Positions 7,988 through 16,521 are shown, counted from the first letter of the stretch. The stretch: 64,000 nt of DNA from Flavivirga amylovorans (GCF_030540875.1 NZ_JAUOEM010000001.1:434001-498000), one strand, 5' to 3'. A program made the numbers and translations. The notes: generated from the letters alone by a model not told the origin.

Positions 7988-9109
7988 TTATAAGTTGTTA
8001 AACTCAATAGCATCACATGTCCCTACAAATGGAATTCCTGCATTTCCAAAGGCATAGGTAATAAGGCCTACGTATACCTGATTGCCATATGAGGGCGCTG
8101 TTCCTGGTAATTTACCTGTACCAGTATAAAGTGTCCATTCATCTGGAGTAGCACCATTACTTAGGTTTGGTTGTTGCCAATAAAAAGTAAGCTCGTTATT
8201 TTCATCACCAACAATGCGTATATCTACTCGTCCTAAAGGTGCTATATCTATACCTGCATCATTTACAAAGGAAACGCCATCAACAGTGTTTTTTCCTTCT
8301 ATGGTGAATCTTCTTGCTCCTCTATGACCCACCACTATATGCGAAGAGTTTATAGAATTAAAATCTTCTGCATGCACTTGAATTCCTGCAAAATTATATT
8401 GAGTTCCGTTATGGGATGGTGCTGTTTGCGAATCTGTGGTTGTACCAATACCTATATTTCTTGCTATGACCTCAAAAGGAAAGGTCAATAATTTTGCATC
8501 TAATCGCCCTTGGTCTTGATTAAAATGTAAAGTTTGATTGTTTGTGTTGTCATCTAGAACTGCATGATATCTTCCTGAAACTCTAGTTACATTAGGTAAT
8601 ACTTCGGCATTATTTGTTACATAATCTATTAGCGGACCAGTGCCATCAAAATCATCTAAAATCGAGGCAGTATTGTTTTCTTCTGATTTTGTTGTGAAAC
8701 TATATACAGTACTACTAGTTTCTCCTCCTTGATTGTCCTTTGCGGCTACTCTCCAATAATACGTTTCAGAAAAATTCAATTGATTTGTAGTGCTAAAATT
8801 AGTAGTGGTTAAATTCTCTACATACAAATTTGTTGGAGTTTGTTCTGTACTCAAATACATATCGTACACTACGGTATCTCCATCAGGGTCACTTGCCGTT
8901 TCCCAACTAAAAACTGGTAATACACTTATATCAGTTGCTCCATTAGCTATCTCATTTAAATTAAAAGAGTTTGGGGGGGTATTTTCTTCTGCAGGGTCAG
9001 GTTCTGAAATTGTATCTGGAGCGTTATTGTCGTCACTTCCGCATGAGACAACAAAAACCAATACCATAAGTATCCTTACTACATTAGCCAATTTATTTTT
9101 TGTTTTCAT
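7988..9109 (-). CDS. Lipoprotein: Ig/FN3-like module plus C-terminal jelly-roll-like domain
   Basis: A 373-residue protein with a lipoprotein signal (VFVVSC, then GSDDNNAPD). Residues about 45-140 form an FN3/Ig-like module ('PVFSWETASDPDGD', 'YYWRVAAKDNQGG'). The rest is beta-rich with text like 'VVGHRGARRFTIEG' and 'DIRIVGDENNELTFYWQQP', suggesting a concanavalin-like lectin fold, although I cannot assign a family. The N-terminal ~140 residues are clearly paralogous to those of the neighbouring Kelch lipoprotein (9151-10449), including the GSDDNNAPD linker. The two C-terminal halves were therefore joined to one common surface anchor. Confidence 0.7.
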   Translation of the reverse strand: MKTKNKLANVVRILMVLVFVVSCGSDDNNAPDTISEPDPAEENTPPNSFNLNEIANGATDISVLPVFSWETASDPDGDTVVYDMYLSTEQTPTNLYVENLTTTNFSTTNQLNFSETYYWRVAAKDNQGGETSSTVYSFTTKSEENNTASILDDFDGTGPLIDYVTNNAEVLPNVTRVSGRYHAVLDDNTNNQTLHFNQDQGRLDAKLLTFPFEVIARNIGIGTTTDSQTAPSHNGTQYNFAGIQVHAEDFNSINSSHIVVGHRGARRFTIEGKNTVDGVSFVNDAGIDIAPLGRVDIRIVGDENNELTFYWQQPNLSNGATPDEWTLYTGTGKLPGTAPSYGNQVYVGLITYAFGNAGIPFVGTCDAIEFNNL

Positions 9110-9150
9110 CTTTTATATTTTTTTGGATGCAACATTCAGACGCTTTTTAA

Positions 9151-10449
9151 TTAATCAAATGCCCAAACATCATTTAGGTAACTCCCATCATATCCGCCGA
9201 TTACCCAAACTTTTTCTTTGAATACTGTTGAAATATGGTCGAATCTCTTGGAAAAAGGTGCATTGTTAGTGAATTGTTTCCATTCGGTACCATTGGTACT
9301 ATACCAAACATCATTTAGGCTACTAGGCGCAGCGCCACCAAATAGCCAAATTCTATTGTCATATACTACTGAAGTATGCCTGATTCTTTTAGCAAACGGA
9401 GCTGCAGAAGTGGCTTCTGTCCAATTGGCACCATCTTCGGTATACCAAACATCATTTTGACGGGTATCATCTGTTCCTGCAATTACCCATAGTTTATCAT
9501 CAAATACTACGGAGGTATGAAGTGACCTTTCTGAAAAAATTGAAGTAACAGGTGTGGTTTCCGCCCAGGTTATTCCGTCTTCACTAGACCAAACCTCATT
9601 GTTATTAGTGCCATTATATCCACCAATGACCCAGATTTTATTATTGTAGACTACAGAGGTATGTCTGCCTCTTCCTGAAAATTGAGCAGTTGCAGTTGCT
9701 TGGGTCCAATTTTCACCGTCTTCACTATACCAAATATCATTTAAATATATGTCTCCATTATACCCACCGATAATCCATATTTTATCATCAAACACAACAG
9801 AGGTATGCTCCCGTCTACCAGAGAATGGAGCTTCTGGTGTTACTTGTTCCCACTTAACCCCATCTTCACTTTGCCAAACATCATTTAAATCAGAAAAATC
9901 ATCTGTATTCCCACCAATCACCCATAATTTATCCTCAAACTCTATAACAGATGCTTTGCGTCTATTACTAAATTCTGCATTTAAGGCTATCGGTTCATTT
10001 GGTATTTGTAAATCTCGTGTAGTAAAGCTATGTATTGCACTTTCCGTACTACCGCCTTTATCATCTTTTGCCACCACTTTCCAATGATAATTTTTTAATA
10101 ATCCTAAGCTTTCTGTTGTTTCAAGGTTGGTATTACTTATGTTTTCACCATATAAAATTTCTGGTGGATTTTTAGAATCGAGATATAAATCATAGGTCAC
10201 TGCATCTCCATCGGGGTCTGTACTCGTTTCCCAACTAAAAGTCGGTTTTATATCAGTATCTACCTCACCATCAGCAAGCGAAATAAGATTAAAGGTTTCA
10301 GGTGATTTATTTTCTTCTACAGGGTCTGGATTTGTTACTGGATCAGGTTCTGAAACTGGATCCGGAGCATTATTGTCGTCACTTCCACATGAAGTAACAA
10401 AAACTAAAAACACAAGACTTAAATATTGAATAATTTTGATTGTTTTCAT
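9151..10449 (-). CDS. Lipoprotein: FN3-like module plus six Kelch repeats
   Basis: A 432-residue protein with lipoprotein signal VTSC, a Pro/Asp-rich linker and an FN3-like module (about 50-145). Six ~47-residue Kelch-type repeats follow, each of the form R..HTSVVFDDKIWVIGG then NDVWYSEDG..W. Six copies suit a closed six-bladed beta-propeller. The last copy is short, and the outer strand is probably supplied from the N-terminal side. Such propellers bind proteins or glycans; no catalytic residues (for example of galactose oxidase) are apparent. It is a paralogue of the adjacent 7988-9109 gene over the N-terminal third. Confidence 0.8.
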   Translation of the reverse strand: MKTIKIIQYLSLVFLVFVTSCGSDDNNAPDPVSEPDPVTNPDPVEENKSPETFNLISLADGEVDTDIKPTFSWETSTDPDGDAVTYDLYLDSKNPPEILYGENISNTNLETTESLGLLKNYHWKVVAKDDKGGSTESAIHSFTTRDLQIPNEPIALNAEFSNRRKASVIEFEDKLWVIGGNTDDFSDLNDVWQSEDGVKWEQVTPEAPFSGRREHTSVVFDDKIWIIGGYNGDIYLNDIWYSEDGENWTQATATAQFSGRGRHTSVVYNNKIWVIGGYNGTNNNEVWSSEDGITWAETTPVTSIFSERSLHTSVVFDDKLWVIAGTDDTRQNDVWYTEDGANWTEATSAAPFAKRIRHTSVVYDNRIWLFGGAAPSSLNDVWYSTNGTEWKQFTNNAPFSKRFDHISTVFKEKVWVIGGYDGSYLNDVWAFD

Positions 10450-10532
10450 TGTAATTTTTTTAAATAGGTTATGCTATTGCTGTTTTGGGTTGCTATATTA
10501 TCTAGCTTCGACAAACATTGGAAGAATAAAAA

Positions 10533-10561
10533 CCCCTCGCGGTGCAAAGCCTCATGAGGGG
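10533..10561 (-). terminator. Intrinsic terminator downstream of the collagen-like lipoprotein gene
   Basis: On the minus strand CCCCTC and GAGGGG close a hairpin with a short inner loop, followed by TTTTTATT. It sits between the end of the collagen-like gene (10604) and the start of the Kelch gene (10449), so these are probably separate transcripts. Confidence 0.75.
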
Positions 10562-10603
10562 ATAAGTTTTCAACTGTAAAATTTGGGGGAACTTTTACAA
10601 ATT

Positions 10604-11227
10604 TTACTCTGAAATATTAAATTGAGCTTTAATTTCTCCGTATGACATTTTAGAGTAGTCTACACTTGATGATTTCCCAGAAGAAGACGGTGCTACTGCA
10701 GCTCCACCTGGTATTATAACGTATCGATATTCATCAATTCTATGTACGTTTCCATTCAAGTTAGAGCCATTAATTGACCTTGCTTGAATTTTGATTACTC
10801 CAGTAGCCTTATTCCCACTTGGAGGGGTAATTCTATGACGATATTGTACATCTGTATCATAAAAAGTATAAGGCAATTGAAAAACATCAATATTTACATC
10901 CTCAGCTACCGTGGTGAACCTCCTGCCAAATACCAAGACAACCCCTTGATCTAATACCTTTTCAGTAATTTCAGGCGCTTCAATATCAAAACTTGCGGTT
11001 GGAGTACCTACGCCAGAATCATCATCAAATCCTTTTTCAATCCATTCAGAATAAATAACATTGGCAGTACCTGGTGCGCCATCTTCACCATCTACTCCAT
11101 CTGTACCGTCAACTCCTGCTGGACCAGCTGGCCCTGTCGCACCATCTTCACCATCGGAACATGAGAAAATTGAAATTGATACCATAAGTACCATTACTAA
11201 CCTAACTAATTTCTTTTTTGCATTCAT
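10604..11227 (-). CDS. Lipoprotein with short collagen-like segment
   Basis: A 207-residue protein with a lipoprotein signal (VSISIFSC). Residues about 25-53 are Gly-X-Y triplets (GEDGATGPAGPAGVDGTDG...), a collagen-like stalk common in Bacteroidota surface lipoproteins. The C-terminal ~150 residues are beta-rich and end in a short helix; they are not recognised. An 18 bp motif at 11284-11301 upstream is shared exactly with the SIMPL-domain gene, suggesting co-regulation. Confidence 0.7.
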   Translation of the reverse strand: MNAKKKLVRLVMVLMVSISIFSCSDGEDGATGPAGPAGVDGTDGVDGEDGAPGTANVIYSEWIEKGFDDDSGVGTPTASFDIEAPEITEKVLDQGVVLVFGRRFTTVAEDVNIDVFQLPYTFYDTDVQYRHRITPPSGNKATGVIKIQARSINGSNLNGNVHRIDEYRYVIIPGGAAVAPSSSGKSSSVDYSKMSYGEIKAQFNISE

Positions 11228-11283
11228 AATTTTATGTTTCTTTTAAAATGAACTGGCTAAACTAGTTATGAAAATCAAGTAAA

Positions 11284-11301
11284 TCTTGTATAAAATGGAC
11301 A
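11284..11301 (-). promoter_or_regulatory. Shared 18 bp upstream motif, copy 1
   Basis: TGTCCATTTTATACAAGA on the minus strand lies 57-74 bp upstream of the collagen-like lipoprotein start. The identical 18-mer occurs upstream of the SIMPL gene (14037-14054). A looser version precedes the gene at 13254 (about 13291-13306). It may be a promoter element or an operator of one of the two nearby AraC regulators (inference). Confidence 0.5.
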
Positions 11302-11348
11302 AGGCTATTTTATTCTAGATACCCATTTAAATTGGTCAGGTTTTCTAT

Positions 11349-11537
11349 TTATCTTTCAAAAGAAAAATAGCCCAGCAGTATTAAGAGTAAGAGGCATATA
11401 AGCAAGAGCAAACGTTGTACAGTACTATGCTCGAGCATTTTAGATAAAAAACCTAGTAACCAAAACCAACCTTTTCGAAAAATTAAAAGTGATAAGATAA
11501 TTATCAGCACACTTAATATTACCACTATGTTCTCCAT
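11349..11537 (-). CDS. Small membrane protein, ~62 aa
   Basis: From the ATG at 11537 the product has two hydrophobic helices (about 3-19 and 40-57) separated by a short basic/aromatic loop (FRKGWFWLLG). It has no recognisable family. Composition and two clean membrane spans favour a real small inner-membrane protein, but its isolation between two other transcripts leaves doubt. A TTG at 11552 is an alternative start. Confidence 0.45.
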   Translation of the reverse strand: MENIVVILSVLIIILSLLIFRKGWFWLLGFLSKMLEHSTVQRLLLLICLLLLILLGYFSFER

Positions 11538-11786
11538 AACAATGGTTCTCAATTATAAGTAGAAGTTCTTTTCCACGAGTATATTATTAAGCCCCTAGTG
11601 ATTCTGTACTTACCGTTACCAACTTAAAAGTTGTTTCGTATAAATCAACTCGTATAATAATGCCCGTTTGTACACTCCTGGGTGATACATTTACGTAATT
11701 ATGTAAGATTCACTGAGTGCCCACATCTTCAATAGATGTAACTAAAGCTCTTCTGAAAGTACCGTTATTGTTTTTTTCAATCTTTA

Positions 11787-12623
11787 TCAAGAACGCTGTT
11801 TAAGAACCATTTCCGTTAAACTAACATCACCATTTATAAACTCACTCGGAGAAATTTGCATGAACTTTTTAAATTCTTTAGTGAAAGACGGATGGTCATA
11901 AAATCCACATTCCAATGCCAATTTGGTTAACGTATCTTCTTCATTTTGATTGATACTGGCCATAATGGTATTCCATTGCAAGGTTCTATAGTATTTTTTA
12001 GGGGAAATACCTGTTACCTTTTTAAATAAGCGAAAAAGGTACTTTTGATGCACTCCAATTTTTTCGCTAATCTCTTCTACACTTCTTTTGCCTACAATAT
12101 CTGTTTGCATCAATTCTACAACGACATCTATCAAAGGAATTTTAGGGAGGGCAGTAGGTATTATACTTAATAGATAATTTTCAAAAACTTCTTGTATGCT
12201 TTTTATATCTCTGGGACAATTTTCTAATTCCTTTTCCAATATTTGTGCATCTATAGTAGAGAAATCTGATGGAGGATTATTAGTGAAATTATTTCCATCT
12301 TTATGGAACAAACGATAAAATCCCGTAGGTGTGAACTCAATAAAAAGCTGCTTAACGGTACCTTGGTGGACTATTGAAACCCCTCCTTTCGTTGTTATTC
12401 CTAGTACATAAGCTCTCTTTGGCAAAGGTTCATTTTTTTGGTCATATACATTTCGCATTAAGTCTCCAAAGAAAAAAGTGAGCCCGGTTGTGTCTAAGGG
12501 AGGTATAGGGTGCAATTGGGGTTCTACAGTTTCATTTTCTATATAAGATATACGTTTTACAAAGGGTGTTAAAGCTTTTTCTTTTAACGGTAGGATGGTA
12601 AATTTAAGATTTGACATATTCAT
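11787..12623 (-). CDS. AraC-family transcriptional regulator (copy 1)
   Basis: The ATG at 12623 aligns with the N-terminus of the paralogue at 14156-15004; the longer frame up to 12686 adds an unrelated leader. The product is about 278 residues. It has an N-terminal sensing domain of the type attached to many Bacteroidota AraC proteins ('ISYIENETVEPQLHPIPPLDTTGLTFFFG', conserved in both copies). The C-terminal double helix-turn-helix has 'VGKRSVEEISEKIGVHQKYLFRLFKK' and 'ALECGFYDHPSFTKEFKKFMQISPSEF'. It probably binds a small ligand and controls nearby cargo genes. It follows the 12706-13254 gene on the same strand. Confidence 0.85.
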   Translation of the reverse strand: MNMSNLKFTILPLKEKALTPFVKRISYIENETVEPQLHPIPPLDTTGLTFFFGDLMRNVYDQKNEPLPKRAYVLGITTKGGVSIVHQGTVKQLFIEFTPTGFYRLFHKDGNNFTNNPPSDFSTIDAQILEKELENCPRDIKSIQEVFENYLLSIIPTALPKIPLIDVVVELMQTDIVGKRSVEEISEKIGVHQKYLFRLFKKVTGISPKKYYRTLQWNTIMASINQNEEDTLTKLALECGFYDHPSFTKEFKKFMQISPSEFINGDVSLTEMVLKQRS

Positions 12624-12705
12624 TAATAAAGTTTTAATCGATGTAATTATAGAAGATGTAAATGAGTATATTTTTTGAAGACACACTATATTTAATTTTT
12701 ATCTA

Positions 12706-13254
12706 TTAGTCCATCAGTATTCTAATTTCTGCATGATTTCCATTCCAAATTGGATGTACACCATCAAATCCTCTTTCTGAAATACTTTTGCCTATTTTTA
12801 ACCATAATAATGTTCCGTTTTTTTTTAATCTAAACTTGAATCCCAAATTGATATTACCATTACTGGCTGTTCGTTTTGCCTTGTCATCATCGTCTTCATC
12901 ATCTTTTACTAGATTTATGAATGAATTGGTACTATAATCTACAGTGAGACCTTTAAATGCTACTCCTGTTTCAAAATGTAAAATAACACCTGGTGCTACT
13001 CCTGCAGTAATTCCTGGTGACGCGTATGTCGATGTTTTTTTTGTTATGTTGTATTCTACACTTGGTAAAAACTTAGTCATCATAATGGGGAATGCCACTC
13101 CTTGGCTACCAAAAGCGGCAGGACTTAAATAAAAATTAAATTGAAACTTTTTTGAGGTTACGCTAGCACTTTCAACTTCCTGACCTTGTATATAGAATAC
13201 ACTCATTAGACATATTAAAAGAGCAAAAACCTTTTTTGTTAATTCTATCATCAT
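12706..13254 (-). CDS. Exported protein, possibly small beta-barrel; unknown function
   Basis: A 182-residue protein with a Sec signal peptide ending in 'FYIQGQ'. The mature part alternates polar and hydrophobic residues in beta-strand fashion and carries an acidic DDEDDDD stretch near residue 120. It could be a small outer-membrane barrel or a soluble beta protein. It lies directly upstream of AraC copy 1 (82 bp), and a degenerate copy of the 18 bp motif lies 37-52 bp before its start. Confidence 0.6.
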   Translation of the reverse strand: MMIELTKKVFALLICLMSVFYIQGQEVESASVTSKKFQFNFYLSPAAFGSQGVAFPIMMTKFLPSVEYNITKKTSTYASPGITAGVAPGVILHFETGVAFKGLTVDYSTNSFINLVKDDEDDDDKAKRTASNGNINLGFKFRLKKNGTLLWLKIGKSISERGFDGVHPIWNGNHAEIRILMD

Positions 13255-13380
13255 AAACTGGTGGAAATTAAAGCAGCTTCTCTATCAAAGTCTTTACTTA
13301 AGGACACATTGTATGTAACCCAATTGAAAATTTATTTGGCAAAACCTTGAAGAATAGAAGTTTTTTGAGATTTAAAAAAA

Positions 13381-13986
13381 TTACTCTAGAGTAAAAGTTA
13401 CTTTAACATAATGTTTTTGAAACTCGTGAGGCTTCGAAGAATTAAAGACTCTTGGAGATTTATCAGTGAGAGTTTCTATTTTTTGGATGTCTCCAATCTT
13501 TTTATTGATACCATTAGCTATAGTATTAGCTCTATTCTTAGCATCATTTATAGCTGTTTTATCTAATGTTACAAGGTCTGAGTTCGTGTTTTTCTTAGTC
13601 AAAATTTCAACCCAAGTTATTGTTACCCCTTGCATTGGAAGTCCAAACAAATTTTCTACTTCTTCAAAAGATGTTGTTGTATACTCATAATATGAACTTC
13701 TGGCATAAGCTGAAGTTGTCAAGGGCAGCAATCTATTTCTCTCAAATTTTTCAAAATCAATATTGATTTTTTTTAATTTGTTTTTGTAATCCTCGATGAT
13801 TTGAGCTCTTTTTTTGGATTCAACATTTTGATATCCATCAGCAACAAGTTCTCTAAATTCAAAATGAACGATATATTTTTCGATTTCAAATTTTTTAGAG
13901 GCTTCGCCTACTACCGTGATTGTATTATTTTGTTGTCCAAAAATAGGAGTTGCACACAATAATAATACTACAATTATTTTTTTCAT
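13381..13986 (-). CDS. SIMPL-domain (DUF541) periplasmic protein
   Basis: A 201-residue protein with a signal peptide ending 'PIFGQ'. 'ITVVGEASKKFEIEKYIVHFEF' at the N-terminus and 'AINDAKNRANTIANGINKKIG' in the C-terminal half are characteristic of the SIMPL (DUF541) fold. The family is linked to oxidative-stress protection and outer-membrane maintenance in other bacteria, with no agreed biochemical activity. It carries the exact 18 bp motif 51-68 bp upstream and precedes the 12706-13254 gene on the same strand. Confidence 0.8.
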   Translation of the reverse strand: MKKIIVVLLLCATPIFGQQNNTITVVGEASKKFEIEKYIVHFEFRELVADGYQNVESKKRAQIIEDYKNKLKKINIDFEKFERNRLLPLTTSAYARSSYYEYTTTSFEEVENLFGLPMQGVTITWVEILTKKNTNSDLVTLDKTAINDAKNRANTIANGINKKIGDIQKIETLTDKSPRVFNSSKPHEFQKHYVKVTFTLE

Positions 13987-14036
13987 GTTTTTGTTTTTAA
14001 ACTAACCGATAAATCTAGGTGTAATTATTAGCTAAG

Positions 14037-14054
14037 TCTTGTATAAAATGGACA
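14037..14054 (-). promoter_or_regulatory. Shared 18 bp upstream motif, copy 2
   Basis: Identical to the motif at 11284-11301 and at a similar distance (51-68 bp) from its gene start. It lies between the SIMPL gene and AraC copy 2, whose genes read in the same direction. Confidence 0.5.
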
Positions 14055-14155
14055 TTGACTTTTAAAAACAGGAAAAATGATATTGATATATTCAATTGTG
14101 AAGATTACCAATATTCTATGGTAATGTATTGTAGTTTGAATACCCGAAAATAGTA

Positions 14156-15004
14156 TTAACTATTTCTTTTTAAAGCTAGTTCAGCCAATTGAATATCATT
14201 ATTAATAAACTTACTTGGAGATATTCCCATAAATTTTTTAAACTCTTTTGTAAAAGAAGGGTGGTCGTAAAAACCGCATTCCAATGCAATTCTAGTTAAT
14301 GACTCTTCTTCATTTTCATTTATGATGGTCATGATAGTATTCCATTGCAATGTTTTGTAGTATTTTTTTGGAGATATTCCTATAACCTTTTTAAACAAAC
14401 GGAAAAGATAACGTTGGTTCACCCCAACTTTCTCACAAATATCTTCTACATTTCTTCTACCAGTAATATCTTCTTGCATCAATTCTATTACCATGTTTAT
14501 AAGTGGTATTTCTGGAAGTGCAGTAGGTATTTTGGAAAGTAAGTAGTTTTCAATAACCTCTTGAATGTTTTCTATTTCTTTTGGACAATTTTCTAATTCC
14601 ATTTCCAATGCTTGTGCATTTATGGTGGATAAATCGGCAGGTGGTTTATTTGTAAATTCTTTGCCTTCCTTTTTAAACAAACGATAAAAACCTGTTGGTG
14701 TGAATTTTACAAAAATCTGCTTGACGACACCTTGGTGTACTATTGAAACATCTTCTTTTGTTATAATTCCTGCTATACAAGCTCTTTTATGAAGAAGAAC
14801 AGTTTCTTGTTTATGTTCAGTCCTCATCTGGTCTCCAAAAAAAAAGGTAAACCCAATGGTATCAAGTGGAGGAAGTAGGTGAGACTGGGGTTTGATAGTT
14901 TCATTTTCTATATAGGATATACGCTTAACAAAAGGTTCTAAACATTGTTGTTTCAGTGGTAGTACTGTATATTTTAATGCGGATGTATTTAGTTTGTTGT
15001 TCAT
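14156..15004 (-). CDS. AraC-family transcriptional regulator (copy 2)
   Basis: A 282-residue paralogue of the regulator at 11787-12623, closely similar over its whole length. It has the same N-terminal sensing domain ('KRISYIENETIKPQSH', 'QGVVKQIFVKFTPTGFYRLF') and the same C-terminal AraC double HTH ('VNQRYLFRLFKK', 'FYDHPSFTKEFKKFMGISPSKF'). Sensor positions have diverged (for example LHKRACIAG versus LPKRAYVLG), so the two may read different ligands. It is followed by the SIMPL gene. The paired layout of regulator plus exported protein suggests a tandem duplication within the cargo block. Confidence 0.85.
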   Translation of the reverse strand: MNNKLNTSALKYTVLPLKQQCLEPFVKRISYIENETIKPQSHLLPPLDTIGFTFFFGDQMRTEHKQETVLLHKRACIAGIITKEDVSIVHQGVVKQIFVKFTPTGFYRLFKKEGKEFTNKPPADLSTINAQALEMELENCPKEIENIQEVIENYLLSKIPTALPEIPLINMVIELMQEDITGRRNVEDICEKVGVNQRYLFRLFKKVIGISPKKYYKTLQWNTIMTIINENEEESLTRIALECGFYDHPSFTKEFKKFMGISPSKFINNDIQLAELALKRNS

Positions 15005-15350
15005 AGAGGCAGTTGAAAGTTACAACCTACTTACGATTTGGTGTATATAGAATTGTATAGATTGTTTGCTTTTAGGTATATACAACAAAAACTAGTTTTT
15101 GGATTTTTTAATCCTTTAAAACAATCTTCCTACTTCCATTTAACTCTTTAAGTTCAATCTGTAATTTTTCATTATCTCCAAGAACAAACTTAGGAAGGAC
15201 ATACACAAATCGTCTTTTTTCTCCAGTTTTGATTTCATATAGTAATTGATACTGATGAATAAGAACCTTCTAATTTTGTGGTGTGATAGTGATGTACATT
15301 CGTGTTTATATTTCGTTATCCCTATTTTGATTTTCTTGAAAAAGAACATC
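15005..15350. other. Intergenic stretch without convincing gene
   Basis: AT-rich sequence between AraC copy 2 and the second 90 bp repeat. A 91-codon minus-strand frame at 15140-15415 crosses the repeat and has a basic, low-complexity composition, so I do not accept it. The promoter of AraC copy 2 should lie near 15010-15090. Confidence 0.5.
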
Positions 15351-15351
15351 T

Positions 15352-15440
15352 TTACACTCAAAATTTCATTGAAAAGGTTAAAAATAATTTGAGCAAGCAA
15401 ACGGTATAAAATCAATATAATTTTAATGACGATTTAATAT
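15352..15440 (+). repeat. Right copy of ~90 bp direct repeat
   Basis: A near-identical counterpart of 3626-3718 in the same orientation. Together the two copies bound the minus-strand cargo block. Downstream of this copy the gene content changes to mobilisation genes. Confidence 0.75.
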
Positions 15441-15550
15441 CTAAAGCATCAAAACAAAACAAATAGTCTTGTTTAAAATGAAGAGTTTTTTTGCTAAAAA
15501 ATACAACACTAATTTGTATTTTTAAAGAGCTGTGAAACAGTGATTTTATG

Positions 15551-15746
15551 TATGGTTATTCAATTTTGATTTGACTTTCCAAATAACCATATCATTCAAA
15601 ATGTAAGATGGAACGGAATGTAAATTCCGTAAGTAAGCAACTGACTTTTTTGTCAGTTGTTCGGAGATTTTAATCGCCAAAGCGATTAAAGTTGGAGAAG
15701 CAAGAGGGTAACACGCTAAAGCGGTGTTACGTTTCTCATTTGCTTC
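15551..15746 (+). other. Cluster of five inverted repeats: candidate oriT or mobilisation control region
   Basis: Five hairpins occur within 200 bp upstream of the BfmA-like gene: TATGGTTATT/AATAACCATA (15551-15560, 15582-15591); ACGGAAT/ATTCCGT (15613-15619, 15624-15630); CAACTGAC/GTCAGTTG around a T run (15638-15645, 15652-15659); TTTAATCGC/GCGATTAAA (15669-15677, 15682-15690); and GAAGCAA/TTGCTTC (15697-15703, 15740-15746), which encloses a GTAACAC/GTGTTAC stem. No gene covers the region. Dense inverted repeats beside a mobilisation gene are typical of transfer origins. No nick site can be identified. Confidence 0.55.
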
Positions 15747-15878
15747 GCAAAGCCCTGTATTTATAAGGGTTTCAGAAGATTTGTGTTTTTTGGATAAAAA
15801 AATAAATTGTCACAAATACTTTGAAAAGCCCTGAGAACATTGAAAAATATTGTCACAATTGATAAAAATAAAGCCCAA

Positions 15879-16412
15879 ATGGATGATTTTAAAACAGTAC
15901 GATTAAAAAAGAAAACCTTAATAAGATTTAAACGTTTTTCTAAAAAAGTATCAAAATCCTATTCAGAAACGATGGAACTTGTCATAGATTTTTTTGAATG
16001 GCATGGCTTTTTACCTTCAGACCGATTTGAAAAGAGTATCATACAGGAAATCGCTAAAAATAGAAAGCGTACCGAAGCATCCATAGCCATTATCAAGGAT
16101 ATAGAAAAGAGCCAGACCAAGCCTACCAATGCTATGTTGTCAGCTCTTTTTGGAGAAAGTTTAGTACAAGAAGAACCCTTACTCGTGGAACGCAAATTTA
16201 AGGATACGCCAAGAGAGAAAAAACAGGTAGAAACTACCGTACCAAAAATCCGATATGAAAACTTAGAATGGAAAATGGACTCTGTAAAAAACGATTTTAG
16301 CTACGTACTAGATAATGTAAAGGTTGTAAAAAGCAGTTTCGGAAAGAATTATTTAAGGTTGGAGCTGAACGAGGAAGAACTTGTAAAGTTTAGAAGGATA
16401 CTTAGAAAATAA
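15879..16412 (+). CDS. BfmA/BtgA-like mobilisation protein
   Basis: About 177 residues from the ATG at 15879 (MDDFKTVRL...). A TTG at 15840 would add 13 residues. 'SKSYSETMELVIDFFEWHGFLPSDRF' resembles the ribbon-helix-helix-like DNA-binding N-terminus of BfmA/BtgA proteins, and 'KNRKRTEASIAIIKDIEKSQTKPT' continues the family pattern. These are oriT-binding accessory proteins that work with a relaxase encoded just downstream. Here no relaxase follows: after the stop, the frame opening with ATG ends within five codons and a terminator follows. The element is therefore probably dependent on a helper or no longer mobile. Confidence 0.75.
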   Translation: MDDFKTVRLKKKTLIRFKRFSKKVSKSYSETMELVIDFFEWHGFLPSDRFEKSIIQEIAKNRKRTEASIAIIKDIEKSQTKPTNAMLSALFGESLVQEEPLLVERKFKDTPREKKQVETTVPKIRYENLEWKMDSVKNDFSYVLDNVKVVKSSFGKNYLRLELNEEELVKFRRILRK

Positions 16413-16476
16413 TGTTTCGTTATTAGCTGTTTTAGTGTTTTTTAGTTGTGGTGATTTTTAATGCAGATAAAGGGAA

Positions 16477-16516
16477 AAAGGAAAGTGAACTTGAATAATC
16501 ATGAACACTTTCCTTT
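16477..16516. terminator. Bidirectional terminator between convergent genes
   Basis: AAAGGAAAGTG (16477-16487) pairs exactly with CACTTTCCTTT (16506-16516). It lies between the BfmA-like gene (plus) and the papain-like peptidase (minus), and A/T tracts on both sides suit termination in either direction. Confidence 0.7.
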
Positions 16517-16521
16517 ATTAA

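Noticed and set aside
9180-9990. Regularly spaced repeats that might suggest a CRISPR or tandem-repeat array
   Set aside because: The ~140 bp periodicity is the coding sequence of six Kelch blades. Units are diverged and there are no short identical repeats with unique spacers. No CRISPR array or cas gene is seen anywhere in the window.
15140-15415. 91-codon minus-strand frame
   Set aside because: It crosses the 90 bp repeat, is basic and low-complexity with no motif or signal, and the same repeat at 3626 has no matching gene.
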